Shown here: one piece after another, positions 50,592 through 59,635 of the stretch | Position numbering within the stretch: position 1 is the stretch's first letter | Layout: every line of letters begins with the position of its first letter | DNA from: CAWCHZ01 sp963795555 | GTDB lineage: Bacteria > Actinomycetota > Thermoleophilia > Solirubrobacterales > Solirubrobacteraceae | Assembly: GCA_963795555.1 (NCBI GenBank) | Contig: CAWCHZ010000002.1 | Span: 1,922,001-1,986,000 of the forward strand | Length of the DNA stretch: 64,000 nucleotides | Direction: 5' to 3' | Position numbers and translations under genes: made by a program | Notes under the pieces: model-generated | Database searches by the model: none | What the model saw: the letters and a program-made list of their open reading frames with translations, nothing else | What the model was told of the DNA's origin: nothing

Positions 50592-53402
50592 ATGACCGCA
50601 GCAGCCACGAAGAACACCAGCTCGGTGCGCCACACGACGCTCGCGCTGCTGGCTGCGCTGGCGACCGTCGTGGGCATCGCCGTGCTCGCGCTGGGCGTGG
50701 CGAGCGCCCGTGCCGACACGCTGGCGCCCGGGTTCAGCGAAGCACCGGTCCTGACCGGGCTCGATCACCCGACGGTCGTGCGGTTCGCTCCCAACGGCGA
50801 CCCACGCGTGTTCGTCGGCGAGAAGAGCGGACGGGTCTACGTCTTTCCGAGCCTCAGCTCCAACACGCCGACGCTCGTGGCCGACCTGAGCAACGAGGTC
50901 CATGACTACTGGGATCGTGGGCTGCTCGGCCTCGCCGTCGATCCGGGCTTCCCGGCCGCCGGGCACGACTACATCTACGTCCTCTACACCTACGACGCGC
51001 CGCCGGGTGGCAGCGCGCCGACCTGGGGCGATACGTGCCCCACGCCACCCGGACCGACGACCGATGGGTGCGTCGTGCAGGGGCGCCTGTCGCGGCTGAC
51101 GATCGACCCGGCGACCAACAAGATGATCGGCTCCGAGCAGGTGCTGATCACCGACTGGTGCCAGCAGAGCCCGACGCACTCGATCGGCGACCTGATGTTC
51201 GGGCCCGACGGCGCGCTCTACGCCAGCGGCGGCTCGGGCGCGAGCTTCACCTACACCGACTACGGCCAGGGTGGCGGCACGCTTGCGGGCACGCCGACGC
51301 CGGCCAATCCGTGCGGCGATCCGCCGGTTCCGGTCGGCGGCAGCCAGACGCCACCAACCGCGGAGGGCGGCTCGCTGCGCTCGCAGAGCTTCCGGCGGCC
51401 CAGCAGTCAGCCGGCGACGCTCGATGGCACGGTCATCCGCGTCGACCCGGCGACCGGCGACCCCCACCCCGGCAACCCGAATGTCACGGCGGCCGGCATC
51501 GACCGCCAGCGGATCGTCACCTATGGCCTGCGCCAGCCGTTCCGCTTCACCTTCCGCCCCGGCACCAACGAGCTGTGGATCGGCGACGTCGGCGAGAACA
51601 CCTGGGAGGAGATCAACCGCGATCCAAATCCGCTCGGTGCTCCAACGGTGAACTTCGGCTGGCCCTGCTACGAGGGTCCGGCCGTGATGCCCGACTACCA
51701 GGCGGCCGGGTTGAATTTGTGTCAGAGCCTCTACAACGATGGCACGGCGACCGGCCCGTACTACACCTACAACCACGCCAACCACGTCGCCGCCAACGAC
51801 AACTGCCCGACCAGCAACGGCTCATCGATCACCGGATTGGCGTTCGTGCCGGCGGACAGCCCCTATCCGTCCTCCTACCATGGCGCGCTGATCTTCGGTG
51901 ACCACACGCGCAACTGCGTGTGGGTCATGATGCCGGGCTCCAACGGCCTGCCCGATCCCGGCAACATCCAGCCGTTCATCAGCGGGGCCGGCCATCCGGT
52001 GGATCTCGAGATCGGCCCCGACGGCAACCTCTACTACGTCGACCTCGAGGATGGCGCGATCGTGCGCGTGCGCTACCAGTCGCCCAACGCGATCGCCACG
52101 GCCAGCCCGACCGACGGCCCGGCACCGCTGTCGGTCTCATTCGGCGGCGATCAGTCGACCGCCGGCAACGGAGCGCACGGGCCCGGAGCGTTGAGCTATC
52201 AGTGGGAATTCGGCGACGGTGGCTCCTCGACCAGCGCCGATCCGACGCACGCTTACACCGTCAAGGGCACCTACAGCGCGCGCCTCACCGTCACCGACAT
52301 CGCGACCGGCGAGACGGCCACCAGCGCGCCGATCACGATCACCGCGGGGGCCTCCCCGCCGACGGCGACGATCAGCTCGCCGGCTGCAAGCCTGGCCTAT
52401 GCGGTCGGCGACGCGATCCAATTCTCCGGCTCGGCACGCGACAGCGCCGGCCACCCGCTGACCGCGGCGAGCGACTTCAGCTGGACGCTGATCATCCACC
52501 ACTGCCCGTCGGTGGGTAACTGCCACACCCACGAGGTCCAGACGTTCAGCGGCCCGAGCGGGAAGCTCATCGCGCCCGATCACGGCTATCCCTCATATCT
52601 CGAGCTGCAGCTCACCGTGACCGATCCCGCCAGCGGCCTGACCGACACCAAGAGCGTCTCGCTCCAGCCACGGGCGGTTCAGATCGCGCTGCGCTCGAAC
52701 CCCAGCGGCGTGCCGATCGGCTTCGACCTCTACGACCCGACGACGCCGGCGACCGAGACGGTGATCGTCGGCTCGCAGAACTCGATCAGCGCGCCCTCTC
52801 CGTTCGCGGCGCTCGGGGGTCCCTACACCTTCGGCTCCTGGTCCGATGGTGGCGCCGCGAGCCACCTGTTCACCGCCTCGGCCAACATGACGCTGACTGC
52901 CAACTACGTTGGCCCGGGTGGCATCGGCGGCGGTGGAGGCGGCGGTGGGCTCGGCGTGGTGCCGCGGCTGACCGGCACCGGGATCGCGCCCGGCTCATTC
53001 CGCGTCGGACCCCGCCGGCCCACCCCACGGCTGGGCCGCCCATTCGGCGCTCAGATCCGCTACACGCTGTCCCAGGACGCGACTCTGGTGATGAGCTTCC
53101 AGCGCGGCGTGCGCGTTGGGCGCCACTGGTCCTATCGCAGCATCAGCGGGCACGTCGCGGTGCTCTGCCGGCGCGTGCTGATCCGCGCGCACGGCGTGCG
53201 CAGCTCAGCCCTGCGCTGCCCGCGTCGCGTGAGCGATCAGATCGTCTTCGTCGGGTTGCTGGGCACCCACGTCTACCGCTTCTCGGGCTGGGTCGGTGGC
53301 GCCGCGCTGGCGCCGGGCCGCTACCGCCTGACGTTGCGCGCGATCGGCCCTGGGCTGGCGGCGTCGGCCCCGCAGACGCTGACGTTCGTCGTGCGCGCGT
53401 GA
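50592..53402 (+). CDS. Secreted PQQ-type sugar (glucose/sorbosone) dehydrogenase with PKD and C-terminal beta domains
   Basis: 936 residues. A signal peptide (TTLALLAALATVVGIAVLAL, cleavage near ARA-D) is followed by a six-bladed propeller: LDHPTVVRFAPNGDPRVFVG, DRGLLGLAVDPGFPA, LDGTVIRVDPATGDPHPGNP, GLRQPFRFTFRPGTNELWIG and GHPVDLEIGPDGNLYYVD, the pattern of soluble glucose dehydrogenases that need PQQ and calcium. A PKD domain (YQWEFGDGGSSTSADPTHAY) and further Ig-like segments follow. After a poly-Gly linker, a last domain has FRVGPRRPTPRLGRP and APGRYRLTLRAIG. ATG 50592 is preferred over 50535 for its signal peptide. Confidence 0.85.
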   Translation: MTAAATKNTSSVRHTTLALLAALATVVGIAVLALGVASARADTLAPGFSEAPVLTGLDHPTVVRFAPNGDPRVFVGEKSGRVYVFPSLSSNTPTLVADLSNEVHDYWDRGLLGLAVDPGFPAAGHDYIYVLYTYDAPPGGSAPTWGDTCPTPPGPTTDGCVVQGRLSRLTIDPATNKMIGSEQVLITDWCQQSPTHSIGDLMFGPDGALYASGGSGASFTYTDYGQGGGTLAGTPTPANPCGDPPVPVGGSQTPPTAEGGSLRSQSFRRPSSQPATLDGTVIRVDPATGDPHPGNPNVTAAGIDRQRIVTYGLRQPFRFTFRPGTNELWIGDVGENTWEEINRDPNPLGAPTVNFGWPCYEGPAVMPDYQAAGLNLCQSLYNDGTATGPYYTYNHANHVAANDNCPTSNGSSITGLAFVPADSPYPSSYHGALIFGDHTRNCVWVMMPGSNGLPDPGNIQPFISGAGHPVDLEIGPDGNLYYVDLEDGAIVRVRYQSPNAIATASPTDGPAPLSVSFGGDQSTAGNGAHGPGALSYQWEFGDGGSSTSADPTHAYTVKGTYSARLTVTDIATGETATSAPITITAGASPPTATISSPAASLAYAVGDAIQFSGSARDSAGHPLTAASDFSWTLIIHHCPSVGNCHTHEVQTFSGPSGKLIAPDHGYPSYLELQLTVTDPASGLTDTKSVSLQPRAVQIALRSNPSGVPIGFDLYDPTTPATETVIVGSQNSISAPSPFAALGGPYTFGSWSDGGAASHLFTASANMTLTANYVGPGGIGGGGGGGGLGVVPRLTGTGIAPGSFRVGPRRPTPRLGRPFGAQIRYTLSQDATLVMSFQRGVRVGRHWSYRSISGHVAVLCRRVLIRAHGVRSSALRCPRRVSDQIVFVGLLGTHVYRFSGWVGGAALAPGRYRLTLRAIGPGLAASAPQTLTFVVRA

Positions 53403-53414
53403 CAGGGTTTCGGC

Positions 53415-54407
53415 GTGACCGCCACCGCCAGCGACCTCGAGCGCAACCTGCGCCTGCACCTCCCCGGCGCCGAGCTGACCGCCGAGCAGCGCCGGCTGGC
53501 GCTGGGCGCGATCGCCACGCGGCGCTGGCCGCCGGCGCCGCTGCGCGGCGCCCAGCGCGTCGCGATGAAGCTCGGTGCGCTGGACTGGCAGCGCCACTGG
53601 CTGGCGCCGCTGCTGCGGTTGCGACGCGCCGTCCTGGGTGAGGCCGCGCAGGGACCGCCGCGCTTCCTCGTTCGGGTCGACGAGTTTCCCTACTACGCGG
53701 CCTTCGACGATCCCCGCTACGGGCTCGAGGCCTCGCGACGCTTCCACGCGATCATGGCCGACAACGGCGTCGCGCACCTGATGTCCACGGTCCCCCAGCT
53801 GACGCATCGCCCGCTCGATCCGGCGGGCGAGGGTGGGCGGCCGCTGGAGGACGCCGAGATCGCGCTGATCGAGGAGATGGGGCGCACCGGCGTCAGCTTC
53901 GCGCAGCACGGCACTACGCACCGCACACGCTTCGAGAGCCCGCGCCGACGCTCGGAGCTGGGCGGGCTCGACGACGACGAGCTGCGCGAGCTGCTGGAGC
54001 GTGGGCGGCTGGCGCTCGCGGCGATCGGCGTGCGTCCGCGTGCCTTCGTGCCGCCGTTCAACCGCTTCGACGCCGGCCAGTACGCGGTCCTCGCCGAGCG
54101 CTTCGACATCGTCTGCGGCGGTCCCGAGTCGGTGCCCTTGCTGGGCTTCCAGGGCGGCCCGCTGTGGCGCGGCGAGGCGGTCTACCTACCCTGCTACCTG
54201 CCGCTCTATGCCACCGCGACCGCGATCGTCCCGGTGGTCGAGGCGCTGATCGAGGCGCAGGTCGGCACCTGGATCCCGATCGTGCTGCACACCGGCTGGG
54301 AGGTCGACGACGAGCTCCGCGGGCTGCCCCGGCTGGCCGCGCGGATCGGTCCCTATGCGGAGCACTGGGACGACTTCCTTGCGGCCGTCGACGCCAGCGC
54401 GTCATGA
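53415..54407 (+). CDS. DUF2334-type polysaccharide deacetylase-like protein
   Basis: 330 residues. After an N-terminal helical segment, FLVRVDEFPYYAAFDDPRYG gives the first Asp site, SFAQHGTTHRTRF the metal-binding HGxxH, and AFVPPFNRFDAGQYAVLAE the later motif; VLHTGWEVDD may hold the last His. This is the DUF2334 branch of the NodB fold. The GTG start is at 53415, 12 bp after the dehydrogenase stop, and the ATP-grasp gene follows after 7 bp, so it is part of a run of glycan-related genes. Its acceptor is unknown. Confidence 0.75.
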   Translation: MTATASDLERNLRLHLPGAELTAEQRRLALGAIATRRWPPAPLRGAQRVAMKLGALDWQRHWLAPLLRLRRAVLGEAAQGPPRFLVRVDEFPYYAAFDDPRYGLEASRRFHAIMADNGVAHLMSTVPQLTHRPLDPAGEGGRPLEDAEIALIEEMGRTGVSFAQHGTTHRTRFESPRRRSELGGLDDDELRELLERGRLALAAIGVRPRAFVPPFNRFDAGQYAVLAERFDIVCGGPESVPLLGFQGGPLWRGEAVYLPCYLPLYATATAIVPVVEALIEAQVGTWIPIVLHTGWEVDDELRGLPRLAARIGPYAEHWDDFLAAVDASAS

Positions 54408-54414
54408 TTTCCCG

Positions 54415-55605
54415 ATGCGTGCGCTGATCGTCGACCAGTCCCGCGACCGCTCGGCCCTTGCCGCAGCGCGCATGCTCTACGCCGACGGCTGGGAGGTGGG
54501 CACCGGCGCCTGGCGGCCGAGCATCGCCGCGACCTCCGCGTTGACCGGCGTGCACCACCGCGTCGAGGAGGCCGAGAGCGACGAGGACCGCTTCATCGCG
54601 GACATCGCCGCCGCGGTCCACCAGCGTGGCTACGAGGTCGTCTTCTGCAACTACGACGTCGGCCTGCTGGTGCTCTCGCGCCGGCGCGCTGAGATCGCCC
54701 CGGCGGTGGTCCCCTACGCCGCGCACGAGATCGTCGAGCGCTCGTTCGACAAGCTGGCCTTCACCCGCGCCGCCGAGGCCGCCGGCCTGGCGGTTCCGCG
54801 CACCGAGGAGGCCAGCGACGACGCGCTGGCGGCGTGGCGCGGCCCGCTCGTCGTAAAGGCGCGAATCCACGCCCCAACTCGTTATGAGACGCGTCGCTTC
54901 GACAGCGCCGACGAGGCGGCGCCGTTCGTCACGGAGCTGCGCGAGCGCGGCGCCCAGCCGCTGCTGCAGGAGTGCATCAGCGGGCAGCTCGGCGCCGTCG
55001 TGGTCGTCGTCGACCATTCCGGCGAGGTCGTCGCCGAGGTGCAGCAGCGCTGCGATCGCTCCTGGCCCGCCGACGCGGGGATCACCGCGCGCGCCCGCAC
55101 GATCGCGCCCGATGCCGAGCTCTCCGAGCGTGTGCGCGAGCTCGTGCGCCAGCTGGAGTGGTTCGGCCTGGCGGAGATCGAGTACCTGCTCGACGACCAC
55201 GGCGTGCCGCGCTTCACCGACTTCAACGGCCGCTTCTACGGCGGCATCGCGCTCGCCGCCCATGCCGGCGTCAACGTCGCAGCGGCCTGGGCTCGCCTGG
55301 CGACCGGCCGGCCGGTGCTGCCGCTGGCAGCCCAGCGCGTCGGCGCCCGCTTCCAATGGCTCAACCGCGACCTGGCGGCCTCGCGTCACGCGGCCGGTCT
55401 GCGCGGCATGGCGACCGCGCTCGCGCTCGCCCCACTGAGCGCGCACAGCATGGTGTCACGCAGCGATCTGCGTCCGATCACGCGCTTCTACCTGCCCGAG
55501 CTGGTGCGGCGCGTGGGCGGGCGGTCCGGCATGCGGCGCATGCCCGAGCTGGTGCGGCGCGTGGGTCAGCGGTCCGGCATGCGACGTCGGCGTGTGTCAC
55601 CTTAG
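54415..55605 (+). CDS. ATP-grasp domain ligase
   Basis: 396 residues with the ATP-grasp order: an N-terminal pre-grasp domain (RALIVDQSRDRSALAAARML), then SFDKLAFTRAAEAAGLAVPR, the strand WRGPLVVKARI (ATP Lys), LLQECISGQLGAVVVVVDHS and the catalytic end LAEIEYLLDDHGVPRFTDFN plus GRFYGG (metal-binding Glu/Asp/Asn). Such enzymes join a carboxylate to an amine via acyl phosphate. In a surface-polysaccharide run it may add an amino acid or similar group to a sugar. The last 30 residues are two 16-residue repeats (LPELVRRVGGRSGMRR). Confidence 0.82.
   Translation: MRALIVDQSRDRSALAAARMLYADGWEVGTGAWRPSIAATSALTGVHHRVEEAESDEDRFIADIAAAVHQRGYEVVFCNYDVGLLVLSRRRAEIAPAVVPYAAHEIVERSFDKLAFTRAAEAAGLAVPRTEEASDDALAAWRGPLVVKARIHAPTRYETRRFDSADEAAPFVTELRERGAQPLLQECISGQLGAVVVVVDHSGEVVAEVQQRCDRSWPADAGITARARTIAPDAELSERVRELVRQLEWFGLAEIEYLLDDHGVPRFTDFNGRFYGGIALAAHAGVNVAAAWARLATGRPVLPLAAQRVGARFQWLNRDLAASRHAAGLRGMATALALAPLSAHSMVSRSDLRPITRFYLPELVRRVGGRSGMRRMPELVRRVGQRSGMRRRRVSP
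55493..55588. repeat. 48-bp in-frame tandem duplication at the ATP-grasp C-terminus
   Basis: Copies at 55493-55540 and 55541-55588 share TGCCCGAGCTGGTGCGGCGC and GGTCCGGCATGCG. They encode PELVRRVGGRSGMRRM and PELVRRVGQRSGMRRR. The duplication ends 17 bp before the gene stop. Confidence 0.95.
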
Positions 55606-55611
55606 GGCGCG

Positions 55612-56355
55612 GTGTCCCGGACCCGCACGCTGCGCACATATCTCGACCGCCAGCGGCTGATCCGCCGGCTGGGCCGGGTCCGCCGCGACGACGTCGTCCT
55701 GCTCGGCAATCCCTATGGCGGCTACCGCGTGCCCACCAGGCTGCTCGGCCGCGACTCGGTCTGCTACCTCGCCGGCGTCGGCGAGGACATCTCCTTCGAT
55801 CTGGCCCTGATCGAGCGCTTCGGCTGCGAGGTCTACGCGTTCGATCCGGTGCCACGGGCGGCACAGTACGTCGCAGCTGCCGCCGCGCATGAGCCGGGCC
55901 ATCACTTCATGCCGGTGGGCCTGTGGTCCTCCGACGCGACGCTCACCTTCCACGCCCCGCTGCAGGATGGCTTCGTGTCGCACTCGGCGACCAACCTGCA
56001 GAACACCTCGGCCTCCTTCCAGGCGCCCGTGCGCTCGGTGCCCTCGCTGATGCGCGAGCTCGGCCACGAGCGCGTCGGTCTGCTGAAGATCAGCGCCGAG
56101 GGCGCCGAGTTCGAGATCGTTGGCCACGTGCTCGACGCGGGGCTGGAGGTTCCCGTGATCTGCATCGAGTTCGCCCAGCCGGTCAGCGTCGAGCGGGCGC
56201 TGAGCTGCGGCCGGCGGCTGCAGGCGGCGGGCTATGACCTCGTCGGCGCCGGGCAGTGGCGCCAGTGGAAGCTGACCTTCGCGCGTCGGGGACTCGCCGC
56301 GCGGGACGACGACGCGCGCAACGCCGACGCGAGCCGCGACGGCGCGGCGCCCTGA
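55612..56355 (+). CDS. FkbM family methyltransferase
   Basis: 247 residues with a SAM-binding domain: VCYLAGVGEDISFDLALIER replaces the usual VxDVGANxG loop, CEVYAFDPVPRA gives the acidic Asp that binds SAM ribose, and SLMRELGHERVGLLKISAEG, FEIVGHVLDAG and IEFAQPV complete the FkbM pattern (usually KiDiEGaE, here KISAEGAE). It probably methylates a sugar hydroxyl in the surface polymer. GTG 55612 starts 6 bp after the ATP-grasp gene, and the flippase gene follows after 8 bp. Confidence 0.83.
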   Translation: MSRTRTLRTYLDRQRLIRRLGRVRRDDVVLLGNPYGGYRVPTRLLGRDSVCYLAGVGEDISFDLALIERFGCEVYAFDPVPRAAQYVAAAAAHEPGHHFMPVGLWSSDATLTFHAPLQDGFVSHSATNLQNTSASFQAPVRSVPSLMRELGHERVGLLKISAEGAEFEIVGHVLDAGLEVPVICIEFAQPVSVERALSCGRRLQAAGYDLVGAGQWRQWKLTFARRGLAARDDDARNADASRDGAAP

Positions 56356-56363
56356 GCGCGGCG

Positions 56364-57815
56364 ATGCCCGAGATCGTGCACGCCCGCTCGATCTCGCGCG
56401 CGCACGCGCTGCGCGACGTGATCGTGCAGGTGATCGGGCGGATCGGCAACCTCGCGCTGGGGGTGGTCGTCATCAGCGCCATCCTGCGAACGATCGGCGT
56501 CGACGGCAACGGTGAGTGGTCGACGCTGCAGGCGGTGCTGACGATGACCGGCTACATGGCCGACCTGGGGCTGCAGGCGACGACCGTGCGCATGGCCGCC
56601 GCCGCGCCCGAGCAGGAGGCCGGCTGGCTTGGTGCGCTGGTGGTCTGGCGGACGGCGCTGGGCGTGCCGGCGGCGCTGCTCTGCTTCGGCGTCTCGGCGG
56701 CGGTCGCGCGCACCGGCGCGATGGTGATCGCAGGCGCCCTGCTGGCCGCGTCGCTGATCATCTCCGCCGGGCAATCGCTCGGCGTGGCCTTCCAGCTGCG
56801 CGTGCGCAACGACCGCGGGATCGGCTTCATGACGCTCAACTCGATCCTCTGGACGGCGGCGGTGGGAGCGGTGGCGCTGGTGCACGGCGGCGTCGTCGCG
56901 TTCGCGCTGGCGTTCCTGATCACGACCACGCTGACCACCGCGGCACAGACCACCTACGTGCTGCGCCGCACCGCCGTGGCGTTGAGCGGCGTGCGCCGTC
57001 ATGGACGCGAGCTGATGCGGGTCGGGGTCGCGGTCGGCATTGGCTCGGCGCTGACGATCGCCTACGCCAAGGTCGACCAGGTGCTCGTGCTGCACTTCCG
57101 CGGCGCCCGCGGCGCGGGGCTGTATGGTGCGGCCTACCTGCTGCTGGACCGCGTGCAGTTCCTGCCCGCAGTTCTGATGACGACGGCCTTCCCGATCCTC
57201 TCGTCGGCCTGGCCCGCCGATCCCCAGCGGGCACGGCGGATCACCCAGCGGGCGCTCGAGTCGATGGCGCTGATCTCGCTGCCCGCGCTGGCATTCACGC
57301 TCGCCGCCGCGGGACCGCTGCTGACCCTCCTCTTCGGGGTGCAGTTCGCGCCAGCGGCCGGCGCCTTGCGGGTCCTGATGGGCGCGTTCGTGCTGACCTG
57401 CTTCGGCTACGTCGTCGGCTACCTCGCCGTCATCGTCGATCGCCAGCGCGTCTTCGTGCTGATCGCGCTCGCGGGGTTGGCCTTCAACGTCGCGGCGAAC
57501 GTGATCCTGCTGCCCCACCACGGCTACATCGCGGCCGCCTGGGTCACGCTGGTCACGGAGGTCGTGGTGCTGGTGCCGGCCGCATTGACCACGCTGCGCG
57601 CGCTGGGCCACCAGCCGCGGCTCGGTCGCCTGCCGCGCGCAGCGCTCGCGGCGGCGGCGATGGGATTGGCCGTCTGGGCCTGTCAGCGGGCGGGAGTGGG
57701 GGTCGTGCTGCTGGCGCTGCTGGCCCTCACCGTCTACCCGCTCGCCGTGCTGGCCAGCGGCGCGCTGACGCCGGAGGATCGCGCCCTGCTGTGGTCACGG
57801 CTGCTGCGACGCTGA
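56364..57815 (+). CDS. Polysaccharide flippase (Wzx/oligosaccharide flippase family)
   Basis: 483 residues with about 12-14 spans: VIGRIGNLALGVVVISAILR at the N-terminus, LTMTGYMADLGLQATTVRMA, and the later GVAVGIGSALTIAYAKVDQV and LVLHFRGARGAGLYGAAYLL, which match the PST/MOP exporter family of undecaprenyl-linked glycan flippases. It closes the run of four tightly spaced genes from 53415 (gaps of 6-8 bp). A second flippase-type gene at 18288 suggests two different lipid-linked glycans. Confidence 0.86.
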   Translation: MPEIVHARSISRAHALRDVIVQVIGRIGNLALGVVVISAILRTIGVDGNGEWSTLQAVLTMTGYMADLGLQATTVRMAAAAPEQEAGWLGALVVWRTALGVPAALLCFGVSAAVARTGAMVIAGALLAASLIISAGQSLGVAFQLRVRNDRGIGFMTLNSILWTAAVGAVALVHGGVVAFALAFLITTTLTTAAQTTYVLRRTAVALSGVRRHGRELMRVGVAVGIGSALTIAYAKVDQVLVLHFRGARGAGLYGAAYLLLDRVQFLPAVLMTTAFPILSSAWPADPQRARRITQRALESMALISLPALAFTLAAAGPLLTLLFGVQFAPAAGALRVLMGAFVLTCFGYVVGYLAVIVDRQRVFVLIALAGLAFNVAANVILLPHHGYIAAAWVTLVTEVVVLVPAALTTLRALGHQPRLGRLPRAALAAAAMGLAVWACQRAGVGVVLLALLALTVYPLAVLASGALTPEDRALLWSRLLRR

Positions 57816-57969
57816 GGCCGGTCAGCGGCGAGCTGCCTGCCCCTCGCGGCGAGGATGCCCTGTATTTGGCACGGCGGGGGATCGAACATTCGTGGATTTT
57901 CGGCCCCACCTCTCATGAACTGAAGAGATCTTTATGTAGCCGAAGGCGGAGATCGGGTAACGTCGCTGG
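57816..57969. other. AT-richer leader region before the lysyl-oxidase-like gene
   Basis: This 154-bp spacer is clearly less GC-rich than its surroundings (GGATTTTCGG, AGAGATCTTTATG). TAACGT at 57958-57963 is followed by 6 bp and the GTG start at 57970, which would suit a leaderless transcript, but I find no convincing -35 element. A small CCTCG/CGAGG hairpin lies at about 57842-57855. No coding sequence, tRNA or riboswitch fold is recognised. Confidence 0.35.
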
Positions 57970-59589
57970 GTGCTTGCAAGGATGCTGCGCAAATCGATGG
58001 TCTGGCTCGCTATCGTCGCGTTCGCAGGAGCGGCCTCCGCGCTCCTGCTGATGCAACAGGGCAGCGCGGTCGGCTCAACGCCGCAGCTGCCGAACCTCGT
58101 CGCCGATCCGCCGGACAACATGTCGCTCGATCAGCAGGGGCTGCCCGGCCATCTGCTGCTGCGCTTCAACGGCTACATCCACAACGTCGGCCCCGGTGCG
58201 CTGGAGATCGACGGCTCGCGCCCGGATACCAGCAGCCCGATGGGGGTCTTCCAGAACATCTTCAACGACGACGGCAGCTCGGCGATGACGGCGCTGCCCA
58301 GCGCGCAGATGATCTACGTCAGCGCCGACGGCCACAACCACTGGCACCTCCAGCACGCGGCGTTCTACTCGCTGTGGAACTCCTCGAAGACCGCGCAGGT
58401 CGCGCCCGCGCAGAAGGTCGGCTTCTGCCTCGACGACAGCCAGCACGTCGACTCCTGGGGCCCCTCGGTCGGCGTCTATACCGACGCCAACGGCCGCAAC
58501 TTCTGCCAGCAGTTCAACCCCAGCGCGACGAGCGTCTGGGAGGGAATCTCCTCGGGCTGGCGCGACCGCTACGACTCCGACCTCTACTTCCAGTGGGTCG
58601 ACGTCTCGGACGTGCTGCCGGGCGTCTACTACGTCCGCGAGGACGTCAACCCCTCCGGTGGCCCGGGCGTGATCGAGGCGGGCGGTGGCAACGCGCCGGC
58701 ATACAGCAGCGCCTTCACGCTCCCCGGCTTCGTCGCCCAGTCGCAGGCGGTGTCGACCGCCGCCGCGACGCCGGTCTCGATCACGCTCAAGTCGCAGGCC
58801 TTCAACGACGGCGCGACGCCGCGCTACACGATCGCCTCCGGCCCATCCCACGGCAGCCTCGCCTTCACCAGTGGCAACCAGCTGACCTACACGCCGGCGG
58901 CGGGCTTCTCGGGCTCTGACTCCTTCACCTTCTCGGCCGCCGATCCCAACAGCCAGTTCCCGCTGCACCCGGCGGTCGCCACCGTCTCGCTCTCGGTCGC
59001 CTCGCCGCTGCCGAGCGTGGCGATCAGCGGCGCGCCGGCGAGCATGCTGGCCGGCACCAGCGTGCAGCTTGGCGCGACGGTCAGCAACGACAGCGGTGGC
59101 GTCAGCTGGGGCGTCAGCGCCGGCACGATCACGGCCTCCGGCCTCTACAGGGCGCCCACGACGGTGCCCGCCGGCGGCAGCGTGACGATCACCGCGACCA
59201 GCGCGCACGGCGGCAAGGACCAGCGCACGATCACGATCCTCGCCCCGCCAGTGCCCAAGCCCCAGCCGATCGCGCCGCTGCCGCTGCCGGTCTCGATGCA
59301 GAAGGCCGCGCTCTCGGCGCCAGAGGCGTTGCGCATCGGTCGTCAGCTGATCGTCACTGTGGGGGTGACCAAGCCCGGGCGCGTACGCATCACCGTCTAC
59401 GTCGGACGGCGGCTGATCGGCACCTGCGTCGCGCGCACCGCGGGGCACCGCACCTTCACCTGCCGGCTGCGCCTGCCCAAGGGCGTCTCGATCCACGCGC
59501 GGATCACCGTCTGGGCCGGCCTGCGCGCCGGGCGCCACCTCTACCTGACGGAACGCCCTCCCGCGCGGGTCTTCGGCGTCAAGCCCTGA
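57970..59589 (+). CDS. Secreted lysyl-oxidase-like copper protein with Ig-like and C-terminal beta domains
   Basis: 539 residues. A signal peptide (VWLAIVAFAGAASALLLM) precedes a lysyl oxidase-like domain: LVADPPDNMSLDQQ, RFNGYIHNVGPGALEIDGSR, the copper-ligand box VSADGHNHWHLQHAAFYSLW (about residues 117-137), WGPSVGVYTDANGRNFC and WVDVSDVLPGVYYVREDVNP. Ig-like repeats (FTSGNQLTYTPAAGFSGSDS) and a C-terminal beta domain (ITVYVGRRLIGTC) follow. The lysine needed for the LTQ cofactor cannot be confirmed, so oxidase activity is open. The start is GTG 57970 or ATG 57982. Confidence 0.78.
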   Translation: MLARMLRKSMVWLAIVAFAGAASALLLMQQGSAVGSTPQLPNLVADPPDNMSLDQQGLPGHLLLRFNGYIHNVGPGALEIDGSRPDTSSPMGVFQNIFNDDGSSAMTALPSAQMIYVSADGHNHWHLQHAAFYSLWNSSKTAQVAPAQKVGFCLDDSQHVDSWGPSVGVYTDANGRNFCQQFNPSATSVWEGISSGWRDRYDSDLYFQWVDVSDVLPGVYYVREDVNPSGGPGVIEAGGGNAPAYSSAFTLPGFVAQSQAVSTAAATPVSITLKSQAFNDGATPRYTIASGPSHGSLAFTSGNQLTYTPAAGFSGSDSFTFSAADPNSQFPLHPAVATVSLSVASPLPSVAISGAPASMLAGTSVQLGATVSNDSGGVSWGVSAGTITASGLYRAPTTVPAGGSVTITATSAHGGKDQRTITILAPPVPKPQPIAPLPLPVSMQKAALSAPEALRIGRQLIVTVGVTKPGRVRITVYVGRRLIGTCVARTAGHRTFTCRLRLPKGVSIHARITVWAGLRAGRHLYLTERPPARVFGVKP

Positions 59590-59635
59590 GCTGCCCGTCC
59601 ACGGTCGTGCCCGCGCTTGCGCCCGGCGTGCGCTC

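Noticed and set aside
57870..57905. tRNA-like T-loop (GTTCGATCCC on the minus strand)
   Set aside because: Stem arms do not pair and no acceptor or anticodon stem can be built.
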